Under the pieces are notes generated by a model. That model made no database searches. It saw nothing but the letters and a program-made list of their open reading frames with translations, and had not been told where the DNA came from. Of a DNA stretch of 64,000 nt, positions 20,007 to 28,816 are shown piece by piece. Each line of letters begins with the position of its first letter. The first letter of the stretch is position 1. The stretch covers positions 1 to 64,000 of the forward strand of contig CAIUQR010000028.1 in NCBI GenBank assembly GCA_903901335.1. Reading direction: 5' to 3'. The position numbers and the translations under genes were made by a program. The stretch is from an uncultured delta proteobacterium. Its GTDB lineage: Bacteria > Desulfobacterota > Desulfobulbia > Desulfobulbales > Desulfocapsaceae.

Positions 20007-21344
20007 TTGGCCAAGATTACAGATACGACTGCTTCAACACCCTGCCCTGCACAGAGTGACACCCAACTGGATACTAAAGCCTTCATCAATGCCTCAAAAG
20101 TTCTTATGGGTGAAATCGTGCTGGACGATCTGCTCCTCAAGATGGTCGGCATCATGATCGAAAATGCCGGTGCGCAACGCGGCCTTCTTCTCTTCCGGGA
20201 AGAAGAGAACTGGTTTATCAAGGCCCAGGGGACACAGGATAAGGCCTCCCTTGCCCACATCCTTGCCTCTTCACAGGATGTCCCCCTGACCATCATTGAC
20301 TCTGTTGCGCACACCCGGACAACCCTCGTCCTGAACGATCCGCCACAGGAAGGACCTTTCCAAAATGATGCGTATCTCCTTAAAAATAAAACGAAATCCA
20401 TCTTTTGCACTCCGATAGTGTATCAGGGTTTTATCTCATGCATTGTCTATCTGGAAGATAACCTTTCCCCCTGTGCCTTTCCGCCCATTCGCCAGGAGCT
20501 CATTTGGCTGTTATGCTCCCAGGCAGCAATTTCAATCAGAAATTCAAATCTCTACGCAAAGTTTGCCAGCACCGTCAATCAGCTGCATGACGAGATAAAA
20601 AGAAGAAAAGAAACGCAGCTCCAACTTCTTCACGCCGAAAAACTCTCCGCCCTGGGCAGATTATCCGCATCGATTGCCCACGAATTCGGCAATCCACTGA
20701 TCGGGGTACGCTATCTGATCGAAGATATCAGAAAAAGGCCGACTCTCAGCAAAGAGGATCAAGACCTGCTGGAGATAGGTCTGGAAGAATGCGACAGGAT
20801 GAAACACCTTATCAGTGACCTGCAACAGCTGAACCGGCCGTCTTCCGGAAAACGCAGGCGTTTCAATATCCACCATGCCATTGATAATGTCCTTCTCTTT
20901 CAGAAAAAGAACCTCAAATCAAAAAAAATCTCCATTATCAAGGCGTATGATTACAGCCTTCCCGAGATCATGGCCGTTGAAGATCAGATCACCCAGGTCC
21001 TCGTCAACCTGACCATCAATGCCGTGGATGCAATGCCCGCAGAAGGCGGATCCGTGACTGTCTCGACGTGCGGGAAAATGGACAGTCTCTCCATTGCAAT
21101 CAAGGATACGGGTGTCGGGATTCGGCCGGAAAACCTGGACCATATTTTCGAGCCCTTCTTTTCCACAAAAACGCAGGCGGAAGGTACCGGACTCGGCCTG
21201 TCTGTCTCCTATGGTATTATCGCCGGGCATGGCGGCAATATTACGTTTTCTTCCAAACCGGGACATGGATCGACCTTCACCATCACCCTGCCGATCATCC
21301 TTGCCGACGATCCGATTCATCCGCAATCGGAAACAGATCGATAA
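20007..21344 (+). CDS. GAF-domain sensor histidine kinase
   Basis: GAF-like N-terminus; ALGRLSASIAHEFGNPLIGVR H-box; GTGLGLSVSYGI. TTG start after GGGAGGAG chosen; the ORF extends to 19983. Confidence 0.8.
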   Translation: MAKITDTTASTPCPAQSDTQLDTKAFINASKVLMGEIVLDDLLLKMVGIMIENAGAQRGLLLFREEENWFIKAQGTQDKASLAHILASSQDVPLTIIDSVAHTRTTLVLNDPPQEGPFQNDAYLLKNKTKSIFCTPIVYQGFISCIVYLEDNLSPCAFPPIRQELIWLLCSQAAISIRNSNLYAKFASTVNQLHDEIKRRKETQLQLLHAEKLSALGRLSASIAHEFGNPLIGVRYLIEDIRKRPTLSKEDQDLLEIGLEECDRMKHLISDLQQLNRPSSGKRRRFNIHHAIDNVLLFQKKNLKSKKISIIKAYDYSLPEIMAVEDQITQVLVNLTINAVDAMPAEGGSVTVSTCGKMDSLSIAIKDTGVGIRPENLDHIFEPFFSTKTQAEGTGLGLSVSYGIIAGHGGNITFSSKPGHGSTFTITLPIILADDPIHPQSETDR

Positions 21345-21837
21345 CCGTCGGATCATTCATCTCTTTCACAACCTGCCATTCGCCGCCGTCAACATCCAGG
21401 TCAGCAATTTTATCAATGGGCATTTTCAGGTATCGTCCCTTCCCGGCGATGGCCACACTTCCATCTTCGAGGACGATTTCCCCGCTTCCTTCGAAAAACC
21501 GCTTCCCATCCTTGGTGATCCGTCCAATAACCCGGACCTCTTTGTCCAAAGGAACCGGCTTTCTGAGACGCATCGAAAACTCTACCGTTACTCCCCATAC
21601 ATTATTGGAATAAGCAGGCATAATCGCCCTGCCGATGGTCTCGTCGAGGATGCTTGCGGCAATCCCACCATGCAAACGGCCGGGATAGCCCTGATGCTCC
21701 CGGACCGGTTGAAAAATTGCCATGGTCTCACCATTTTCCAGATCATAGAATCGACTTTTCAGGCCAAATCTATTTTCGATTCCACAGACAAAACACATCC
21801 TTGCATTGGGTTGCTTCCCGGTTACTTTGACGTTCAT
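21295..21837 (-). CDS. PaaI-type hotdog thioesterase
   Basis: EHQGYPGRLHGGIAASILDETIGRAIM...VTVEFSMRLRKPVPLDKEVRVIGRI. Confidence 0.75.
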   Translation of the reverse strand: MNVKVTGKQPNARMCFVCGIENRFGLKSRFYDLENGETMAIFQPVREHQGYPGRLHGGIAASILDETIGRAIMPAYSNNVWGVTVEFSMRLRKPVPLDKEVRVIGRITKDGKRFFEGSGEIVLEDGSVAIAGKGRYLKMPIDKIADLDVDGGEWQVVKEMNDPTVIDLFPIADESDRRQG

Positions 21838-21948
21838 CCCTGCATCCTTTACCTTTTTTGTCTAAACTCGAGAATACGTAATCCCTGTTAACCTGATATA
21901 GTGCCTCTATATATCCATTCTGGATTCACCTGTCCAATGTATTATCAC

Positions 21949-22180
21949 CGATTCGGGGCGCCTTCATCGTTCAACCCAGGCTGTTTACCTGTCTATCAGA
22001 GCCGGACTGTTATTCAAGGTTATTTTTCGTTTGTAACCGTAAGTATTTATGAATCCCAGTCAATTTGATTGACACACCATCAGGATCACATATACTCCAT
22101 CGTTGCCGGAAACCGATCGATTCGGCACATTCCGGCCCTGAGCTGCAGGTAAACAGCCTGTCGATGTATCGTTACGGTGT
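21949..22180. repeat. Long imperfect inverted repeat flanking the fdh promoter (perfect 15-bp core)
   Basis: CAGGCTGTTTACCTG at 21977-21991 and its exact reverse complement CAGGTAAACAGCCTG at 22146-22160, with flanking similarity (CATCG, GCCGGA, CACCG). Confidence 0.7.
22069..22096 (+). promoter_or_regulatory. Predicted sigma70-type promoter for fdh
   Basis: TTGACA (22069-22074), N16, TATACT (22091-22096). Confidence 0.55.
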
Positions 22181-22238
22181 TTTTCCCCCATCGGGGAATC
22201 AAGAAAGTTTAACGAATTCGGAACTGGAGATCAATGTA

Positions 22239-24932
22239 ATGAATGAGCTGATCATGATGAAAATCAACGGAATGGATGTTCATTTCCAGAAGGGGAAAAC
22301 CATCCTCGAGGTCTGCAAGGGCGCTGGAATCTATATCCCGACTCTCTGCTATGATGAACGCTTAAAGCCCCACGGAGGCTGCAGGCTCTGCCTGGTTGAG
22401 ATCAAAGGCAGACCCGTCCCTCTGACCTCCTGCACCACACCGGGCGAGGCCGGAATGGAGGTCACCACCGAAAGCCCGAAACTGACCCGGCTTAGAAAGA
22501 CCGTTCTGGAACTCCTGCTTTCCAATCATCCCAACGATTGCATGGTCTGCGAGGCCTCCGGTGATTGCAGCCTCCAGGAGATGGCCTATCTCTACGGGGC
22601 CAGCCTTGATCGATTCCAGGGCGAGAAGTGGAGCCTGCCGATCAGAGAAGATAATCCCTTCATCTCCTTTGAACCCAATAAATGTATCGTCTGCGGCCGG
22701 TGTACCCGTATCTGTAACGAAGTGGTCATGGCCGGGACCATCGATCTGGTCAACCGCGGCTTCAACGCCATGCCGGAGACCGCCTTCGCCAAACCCAGAA
22801 CCCTGGAGAACTGTGAGTTCTGCGGACAATGCGTCTCCACCTGTCCCACCGGCGCCTTGACCGACAAAAAAGGCCGGGGCAAGGGGCGTATTGGTGATGT
22901 CAAGAAGGTCAAGACCACCTGCTCCTACTGCGGCACCGGCTGTAATTTTTACCTGAATGTCAAAAACGACAAGGTGGTCCGTGTAACCTCGGACTTTGAG
23001 GCCCCGGTGAACAAGGGGAACCTCTGCATCAAGGGACGCTACGGCTATGATTTCATCCACAGCAAAGAACGGCTGACCACTCCCCTGATCCGCGAAGGTG
23101 AAGGCTTCCGGGAGGCATCCTGGGATGAGGCCTTAACCCTTGTTGCCAGCAAGTTCAATGCCTTGATCAAGGAACACGGTGCCGATAAGGTCGGCGGCTT
23201 CTCCTCATCCCGTTGCTCCAACGAAGAAAACTACCTGCTCTCGAAATGGGTGCGCTGCGCGGTCGGCTCCAACAATGTCGATAACTGCGCTCGAGTCTGA
23301 CACGCTCCAACCGTGGCCGGTCTGGCCACAAGCCTTGGTGCTGGTGCTGCAACCAACTCACTTGAGCAGATGCAGGATATTAATACACTTTTCTTATTTG
23401 GTTCAAACCCGACCGAAGGGCATCCCATTGTCGGCCTCCATCTGAAAAAAGGCCTCGCCAACGGCGCCAAGCTCGTTGTCGCCGACCCCAGGAAAACCTG
23501 GATGGCCAAGCGGGCCGATGTCTGGTTGAATCTGAAACCCGGCAGCAATATCGCCCTGTTGAACGGGATTATCAATGTCATCTTGGAAAACGGCTGGGAG
23601 AATGCGGGATTTATAGGCAAGAGGACGGAGGGCATTGACAAATTACGAGCCAAGGTCCAGGAATATGATCTCGACCGGGTCGAAAAACTGACCGGGGTTT
23701 CCAGAGATAAGATCATCGAAGCGGCCCGTTTGTATGCCCAGGCCGACAAGTCAATGATCGTCTACGGACTGGGTGTCACCGAACACCAGACCGGTACCGA
23801 AAACGCGATGGCTATCGCCAACCTGGCCCTCGTCTGCGGTCAGATCGGCCGGCACGCAACCGGCATCATGGCCCTGCGCGGCCAGAACAACGTTCAGGGG
23901 GCCTCCGACCTCGGTCCTCTACCTGCCACTCTGCCCGGATATCAGTCAGTCACCGACCCCAAATGCCGCGAAAAATTTCAGAAGGCCTGGGGAGTTACCA
24001 TCAAAGATAAGCCGGGACTCAAATCCGTTGAGATGCTCGACGAATGCGTTAAAGGAAAGTTCAAGGGTATCTTCATTCTGGGCGAGGATCCGGCCCATAC
24101 CGACCCCGATCTCGTCCATGTCCGTAAAGCCCTGGCAGGTGTTGAATTCCTGGTCGTCCAGGATATCTTCCCGACCGAGACAACAAAATATGCCCATGTT
24201 ATCCTGCCCGGCGCCAGTTTTGCCGAAAAGGATGGAACCTTTACCAACGGCGAACGCCGGGTGCAACGCATCCGCAAGGCCGTTGAGCCTGTCGCCGGCT
24301 TGGCCGATTGGGAGGTGATCTGCAAGGTTTCAACCCTGATGGGCTATCCGATGCCCTATACCCATCCTTCCGAGATTATGGATGAAATCGCCAGTCTGGT
24401 CCCGATCTACGGCGGTATCAGCTATGACCGTATCGAGGAAAAAGGCATCCAATGGCCCTGCCCGACCAAGGACCACCCGGGCACGACTACACTCTATACC
24501 GATCTGTTCTCACGACCCGGCGGACTGGCTCAATTCATGGTCCTCGACCACCAGGGTTCGGGAGAGGTACCTGACGAGGCCTATCCCCTGGTCCTGATCA
24601 CAGGCCGGATACGGGAGCATTACAATAACGGCTCGATGACACGGCGGTCCTCAGGCATATCCGAGTTGGTTCCCGAAGAGCTGGTCGAGATCAGTCTCGC
24701 TGATGCCCAGTCCCTCGGTATCAATCACATGGATTGGGTAAAGGTATCGTCACGTAGAGGCGAGGTGCAGGTCCGGGCCAAGGTCACCGACCGCTCCCAG
24801 ACCGGCAACGTCTTTATGACCTTCCATCATGAGAACGCCTTGACCAATGTCCTGACCTCGGAACACCGGGACCCGATTACCGGTACGCCGGAATACAAGT
24901 CCTGCGCCGTTCGAGTGGAACGGGTATCCTAG
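22239..24932 (+). CDS. fdhA: Selenocysteine-containing formate dehydrogenase alpha subunit with NuoG-like 2Fe-2S/4Fe-4S N-terminus (in-frame TGA at 23298-23300 read as Sec)
   Basis: ORFs 22065..23300 and 23313..24932 are in the same frame, separated by one TGA in the context NNVDNCARV-U-HAPTVAG, the canonical FDH Sec motif (E. coli FdhF NNVDCCARVUHGPSVAG); SECIS-like hairpin follows. Confidence 0.95.
23298..23329 (+). promoter_or_regulatory. Bacterial SECIS element
   Basis: UGA, 12-nt stretch, then hairpin GTGGCC-GGTCT-GGCCAC (23313-23329); apical GGUCU begins 18 nt after UGA, as recalled for E. coli fdhF. Confidence 0.88.
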
Positions 24933-24942
24933 AAAGAAACAC

Positions 24943-24974
24943 GGGCCGCCATCTTTTACAGGGGATGGCGGCCC
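24943..24974 (+). terminator. Terminator-like hairpin downstream of fdhA
   Basis: GGGCCGCCATC ... GATGGCGGCCC perfect 11-bp stem, 10-nt loop; weak U-tract. Confidence 0.55.
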
Positions 24975-25177
24975 TGTTGTCAGGGGGCTCCAGTTTGATC
25001 TTCAACAGGGACAGTCTACACCCTTTCCTTTTTCCTCCTCCGCTGCACACCTGATCGCAGGCATCAAAGCCGGAATGACCTGATATTCCCTTCTCCAAAC
25101 GGCCGGAGTTACAATCCGGTTTACCGCGATTTCTTCTTATCAGAGCTTTTACTTTACTTTCAGCATGATTTATTGTA

Positions 25178-25206
25178 TTTCGTTATTCTTCCATGGAATA
25201 ACGAAA
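25178..25206. promoter_or_regulatory. Candidate ModE operator upstream of modE
   Basis: Perfect inverted repeat TTTCGTTATTC-N7-GAATAACGAAA; contains CGTTAT...ATAACG like the E. coli ModE box. Confidence 0.55.
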
Positions 25207-25222
25207 ATTGCGAGAAAGAGCT

Positions 25223-26032
25223 ATGACGCAACAACATCCAAAGCCGTCCACCGATTCTCTCTTACTCCGCTCTATGATCGGTGACTCGGACAAGAAGAAT
25301 CCTCTTGTCGTCCTTCTTGAGGAAATTGATGCCTGTGGTTCGATAAACCAGGCTGCAAAAGCAGTCGGCATGAGCTATAAGGCCGCCTGGGAACGGATAG
25401 AAACATTAAACAACCTTTCACCACAGCCATTGATCACCCGTCAGGTCGGCGGCAGCGGCGGCGGCGGGACGGTGCTGACCGAGGCAGGACATGATTTTCT
25501 CAAACGGGCGAATCTTCTCCGCCGTGAATTTGCAAGCTTTGTGAATTTTTTTAACAGTTCTCCCGAAAAAGCCTTCAATACCTTGAAAACATTACGAAGA
25601 ATTGAAATGAAGATCAGTGCTCGCAATGTCTGGCTCGGCAATGTGGTCCAGATTGAAAGAGGGGCCGTCAACAGTGTGGTCACAGTCGCCCTTAAGGGCA
25701 GAGATACGATTGTCTCGGTGATCACCGAAAACTCCGTGCAGCGGCTGGGTCTTGCGCCCGGGGTGGAGGTGCTGGCCATCGTCAAGGCGCCCTCGGTCCT
25801 TTTGGCCCTTGATGTCGACCGGCAGAAGATCTCCGCCCGTAATATCCTCGAAGGCCGGATAAACCGCATCATCCCCGGCGTGGTCAACGATGAGGTGATC
25901 ATCGATTTGGATGTTGGCAATACCGTCACCTCGATCCTGACCTCTGAAGGCGTGAAGCGGCTGGACCTGATTGAAGGGATGACGATTTCGGCGATCATCA
26001 AGGCCTCCGATGTCCTGCTTGCGATTGCCTGA
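25223..26032 (+). CDS. modE: ModE-family molybdate-responsive regulator (wHTH + tandem MOP domains)
   Basis: INQAAKAVGMSYKAAWERIETLNN...GGSGGGGTVLTEAG; two MOP repeats (SARNVWLGNV..., SARNILEGRIN...). Confidence 0.93.
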   Translation: MTQQHPKPSTDSLLLRSMIGDSDKKNPLVVLLEEIDACGSINQAAKAVGMSYKAAWERIETLNNLSPQPLITRQVGGSGGGGTVLTEAGHDFLKRANLLRREFASFVNFFNSSPEKAFNTLKTLRRIEMKISARNVWLGNVVQIERGAVNSVVTVALKGRDTIVSVITENSVQRLGLAPGVEVLAIVKAPSVLLALDVDRQKISARNILEGRINRIIPGVVNDEVIIDLDVGNTVTSILTSEGVKRLDLIEGMTISAIIKASDVLLAIA

Positions 26033-26128
26033 CATGATTTCCCTTTGTATCCGGCTTCGGCAATAAACCTAAAATTTTTCCGGCCCTTACAGCCGGAGCA
26101 TTATGAAACACTCTGTTGAGGAGCAACT

Positions 26129-26887
26129 ATGAAAAGGATCACGGCTGTTATTACTCTGCTTGTTTTCAGTCTGTTGCTGGTAGTTTCATCTCCCCAGGCG
26201 GCAGAAGTGATCATGCTTTCCGGTCCGGCCAGCATGACCGATGCATTAAAGGAGTTGATTGCCCAATTCGGTGCATCGGGCAATCATGCTCAGGTCCTGC
26301 CCAACTTTGGTTCATCCGGGGCCATGGCCAAGCAGATCAATGAAAGAGCGCCCGCGGATGTGTTTATCTCCGCCAACCAGAAATGGATGACCTTCCTGCG
26401 CGATGAGAAACGGATCGATTCCACAACCGAAAAGAACCTTGCCTGCAATACCCTGGTCTTTGTCGGCACAACAAATCCGGCCGTCACCTCGATGGCCGAT
26501 GTGGTAAAACTCAAACAGATCGCCATCGGCAGTCCAACGAGCGTACCGGCAGGCGAATATGCCGCCCAGGCTATGAAAAAGGCGGGTATCTACAAAAAAC
26601 TCGAAGAGGGGAAACAGCTGATCATGGCCAAGGATGTCCGGCAGGCCTTGACCTATGCCGACCGGGGCGAGACTGCAGGAGCGTTCGTCTATAGAACCGA
26701 TGCCCTGCTGGCAACCCAGGCGGTCATTCTTTTCGAGGTGCCCCAGGAACTGTATGACCGCGTTACCTATCCGGTGGCATTAACAGTCGATGGCGCCAAA
26801 AAGCCGGAGGCCAAGGCCTTCTATGCGTTTATCACTGGGCCCGAAGCCATGAAGGTCTTTATAAAATACGGTTTTAGTGCAGAATAA
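26129..26887 (+). CDS. modA: Molybdate ABC transporter substrate-binding protein
   Basis: Signal peptide; GPASMTDALKELIAQF...FGSSGAMAKQINERAPADVFISANQKWM. Confidence 0.95.
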   Translation: MKRITAVITLLVFSLLLVVSSPQAAEVIMLSGPASMTDALKELIAQFGASGNHAQVLPNFGSSGAMAKQINERAPADVFISANQKWMTFLRDEKRIDSTTEKNLACNTLVFVGTTNPAVTSMADVVKLKQIAIGSPTSVPAGEYAAQAMKKAGIYKKLEEGKQLIMAKDVRQALTYADRGETAGAFVYRTDALLATQAVILFEVPQELYDRVTYPVALTVDGAKKPEAKAFYAFITGPEAMKVFIKYGFSAE

Positions 26888-26930
26888 CAGGAAGTTGTAA
26901 CTCTCTAAAATTTTCATAATCGGCGACACC

Positions 26931-27611
26931 GTGTCTTTCCTACAACCCTCGGATATCCAGGCCATAATCCTCTCCTTTAAGGTTGCCTGCACAGCAACAG
27001 TGCTGTCAACCCCTCTGGGCATTGGTGTCGCCTATCTGCTTGCCCACACCCGTATCCCCGGGAAAACCGTATTGGAAGGTGTCGTCAATCTGCCCCTGGT
27101 TCTGCCGCCTGTGGTCGTCGGTTATCTGCTGCTCGTCCTCTTTGGACGCAATGGCTGGATCGGCCAAGTCCTGGCCCGTTTTGATATCCATATCATTTTT
27201 ACCCTGACCGGGGCGATCATTGCCTCTTCCGTGGTGGGATTTCCTTTGCTGGTCCGATCCATCCGTCTCGGCATGGAATCCGTCGATGCTTCCTATAATA
27301 AGGCGTCGAGAACGCTGGGAGCCGGACCCTGGGATGCTTTTTTAACCATTACCCTTCCTCTTTCCGGTAGGGCAGTCCTGGCCGGAATGACCTTGATGTT
27401 CGCTCGCAGTCTGGGGGAATTCGGAGCCACCATAATCCTCGCCGGCAATATTCCCGGCGTCACCCAGACCATACCGCTGGCAATTTACGAGTACACCAGC
27501 TCTCCTGGAGGCGACCGGATGGCCCTTTCTCTCTGTTTCGTTTCCATCCTGCTCTCCTTTATTGTGCTGCTGGCCAGTGGTGCCGCCACCCGCACCCTGA
27601 ACAAGCGGTGA
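26931..27611 (+). CDS. modB: Molybdate ABC transporter permease
   Basis: LPLVLPPVVVGYLLL...SRTLGAGPWDAFLTITLPLSGRAVLAGMTLMFARSLGEFGATIILAGNIPG. Confidence 0.95.
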   Translation: MSFLQPSDIQAIILSFKVACTATVLSTPLGIGVAYLLAHTRIPGKTVLEGVVNLPLVLPPVVVGYLLLVLFGRNGWIGQVLARFDIHIIFTLTGAIIASSVVGFPLLVRSIRLGMESVDASYNKASRTLGAGPWDAFLTITLPLSGRAVLAGMTLMFARSLGEFGATIILAGNIPGVTQTIPLAIYEYTSSPGGDRMALSLCFVSILLSFIVLLASGAATRTLNKR

Positions 27612-27615
27612 TCTC

Positions 27616-28671
27616 ATGCAACTCGAAGTAGCGGTTCATAAAAAACTCGGACCCTTTAGCTGTAATGCCGAATTCAGTCTGACCGGTCGGCGGGTAGGTA
27701 TCTTCGGGGCCTCCGGAAGCGGCAAATCGACCTTGATGCATATGCTTGCCGGTCTGCTGAAACCAGACAGCGGCCGGATCAGTCTTGGAGGCGTCACCCT
27801 GTTCGACAGCTCGACCGGGATCAATCTGAAGCCTGAAAAGCGCCGGATAGGGGTCGTTTTCCAGCATGCGCATCTCTTCCCCCATATGAGCGTCCGCCGC
27901 AATCTGCTCTATGGCTGGCGACGCACCCCTGAACAGGATCGTCATCTGCAGCCTGAGGCCATTATCGAGGTGTTGGGTCTTGAGCACCTTCTTGATCGCG
28001 GCGTGGGCATGCTGTCCGGTGGCGAACGTCAGCGGGTAGCCCTGGCCCGCACGGTACTTACCTGTCCGCGGTTGATTCTTATGGATGAACCCCTGACCGG
28101 TCTCGATGAAGAACTGAAATTTCAGATCATTCCCTATCTGATTAAATTTTTTTCAACCTTCGACATCCCGCTCCTCTTTATCAGTCATGCACTCCTGGAG
28201 ATGCGGCTGATGACCGAACAGGTTCTGGTCGTCGAAGGCGGGCAGGTGGCAAAGCAGATGGCGACCGAAGAGCTGGCCCGGACTTCGTGGGCTACTCCGC
28301 GCCACGGATATGCCAATCTGCTGAGGCTTGGGCGCCCTAAACCCCGCGGGGATCTCTGGGCCTATCAATGGGGTGACATGCATCTTATTCTCACCGAAAA
28401 AGGAAAGGACGGAGAGAATATTTTTGAACTCGACGCGCGGGAAATTCTTCTTTTCAAGCGCCACCCCGAGGCAACCAGTGCCAGAAATCTTCTGCCGTGT
28501 ATTGTCCGCAAACTCTTCACGGTCGGCAACAGAGTCCGGGTCGAACTGCAATGCGGCCCGGATCAATTGATTGCCCAGATAGTGCCGGAGTCGATGCGCG
28601 AACTGGAACTGGCGGAAGGAAAAGAGATAGTAGCCGTAATTAAGGCATCCGCCTTCCGTCGACTGATGTGA
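27616..28671 (+). CDS. modC: Molybdate ABC transporter ATP-binding protein with C-terminal MOP/TOBE domain
   Basis: GASGSGKSTLMHMLAGLLKP; LSGGERQRVALARTVLTCPRLILMDEPL; C-terminal TSARNLLPCIVRKL. Confidence 0.95.
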   Translation: MQLEVAVHKKLGPFSCNAEFSLTGRRVGIFGASGSGKSTLMHMLAGLLKPDSGRISLGGVTLFDSSTGINLKPEKRRIGVVFQHAHLFPHMSVRRNLLYGWRRTPEQDRHLQPEAIIEVLGLEHLLDRGVGMLSGGERQRVALARTVLTCPRLILMDEPLTGLDEELKFQIIPYLIKFFSTFDIPLLFISHALLEMRLMTEQVLVVEGGQVAKQMATEELARTSWATPRHGYANLLRLGRPKPRGDLWAYQWGDMHLILTEKGKDGENIFELDAREILLFKRHPEATSARNLLPCIVRKLFTVGNRVRVELQCGPDQLIAQIVPESMRELELAEGKEIVAVIKASAFRRLM

Positions 28672-28790
28672 GCCCATCATACTCAGATCAGTTCCTTAAA
28701 CGATATTTGCAAGTCCATTCGGCAAGGCCGTATTTTTGTAAGAATTCCTGAATTACTATCTTGGACATCAGTATTTGAAAATATGAATTT

Positions 28791-28816
28791 CTGACATGTA
28801 ATCAATCGACACGTAA
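28791..28816. repeat. Tandem half-site-like direct repeats at the 3' end of tunR
   Basis: CTGACATGTAA (28791-28801) and TCGACACGTAA (28806-28816), both close to the arm CTGACACGTAA found upstream of tunR. Confidence 0.5.

Noticed and set aside
22097-22238. Moco riboswitch in the fdh leader
   Set aside because: Hairpins are present (CCGGAA...TTCCGG; CCCC-ATC-GGGG), but I could not match the Moco RNA conserved elements by eye; a covariance-model search (Rfam) would be needed.
22065-24932. Two adjacent ORFs as a nonsense-disrupted formate dehydrogenase pseudogene
   Set aside because: Frame is identical on both sides, the TGA sits exactly at the Sec site and a GGUCU-loop SECIS hairpin follows; recoding explains it better.
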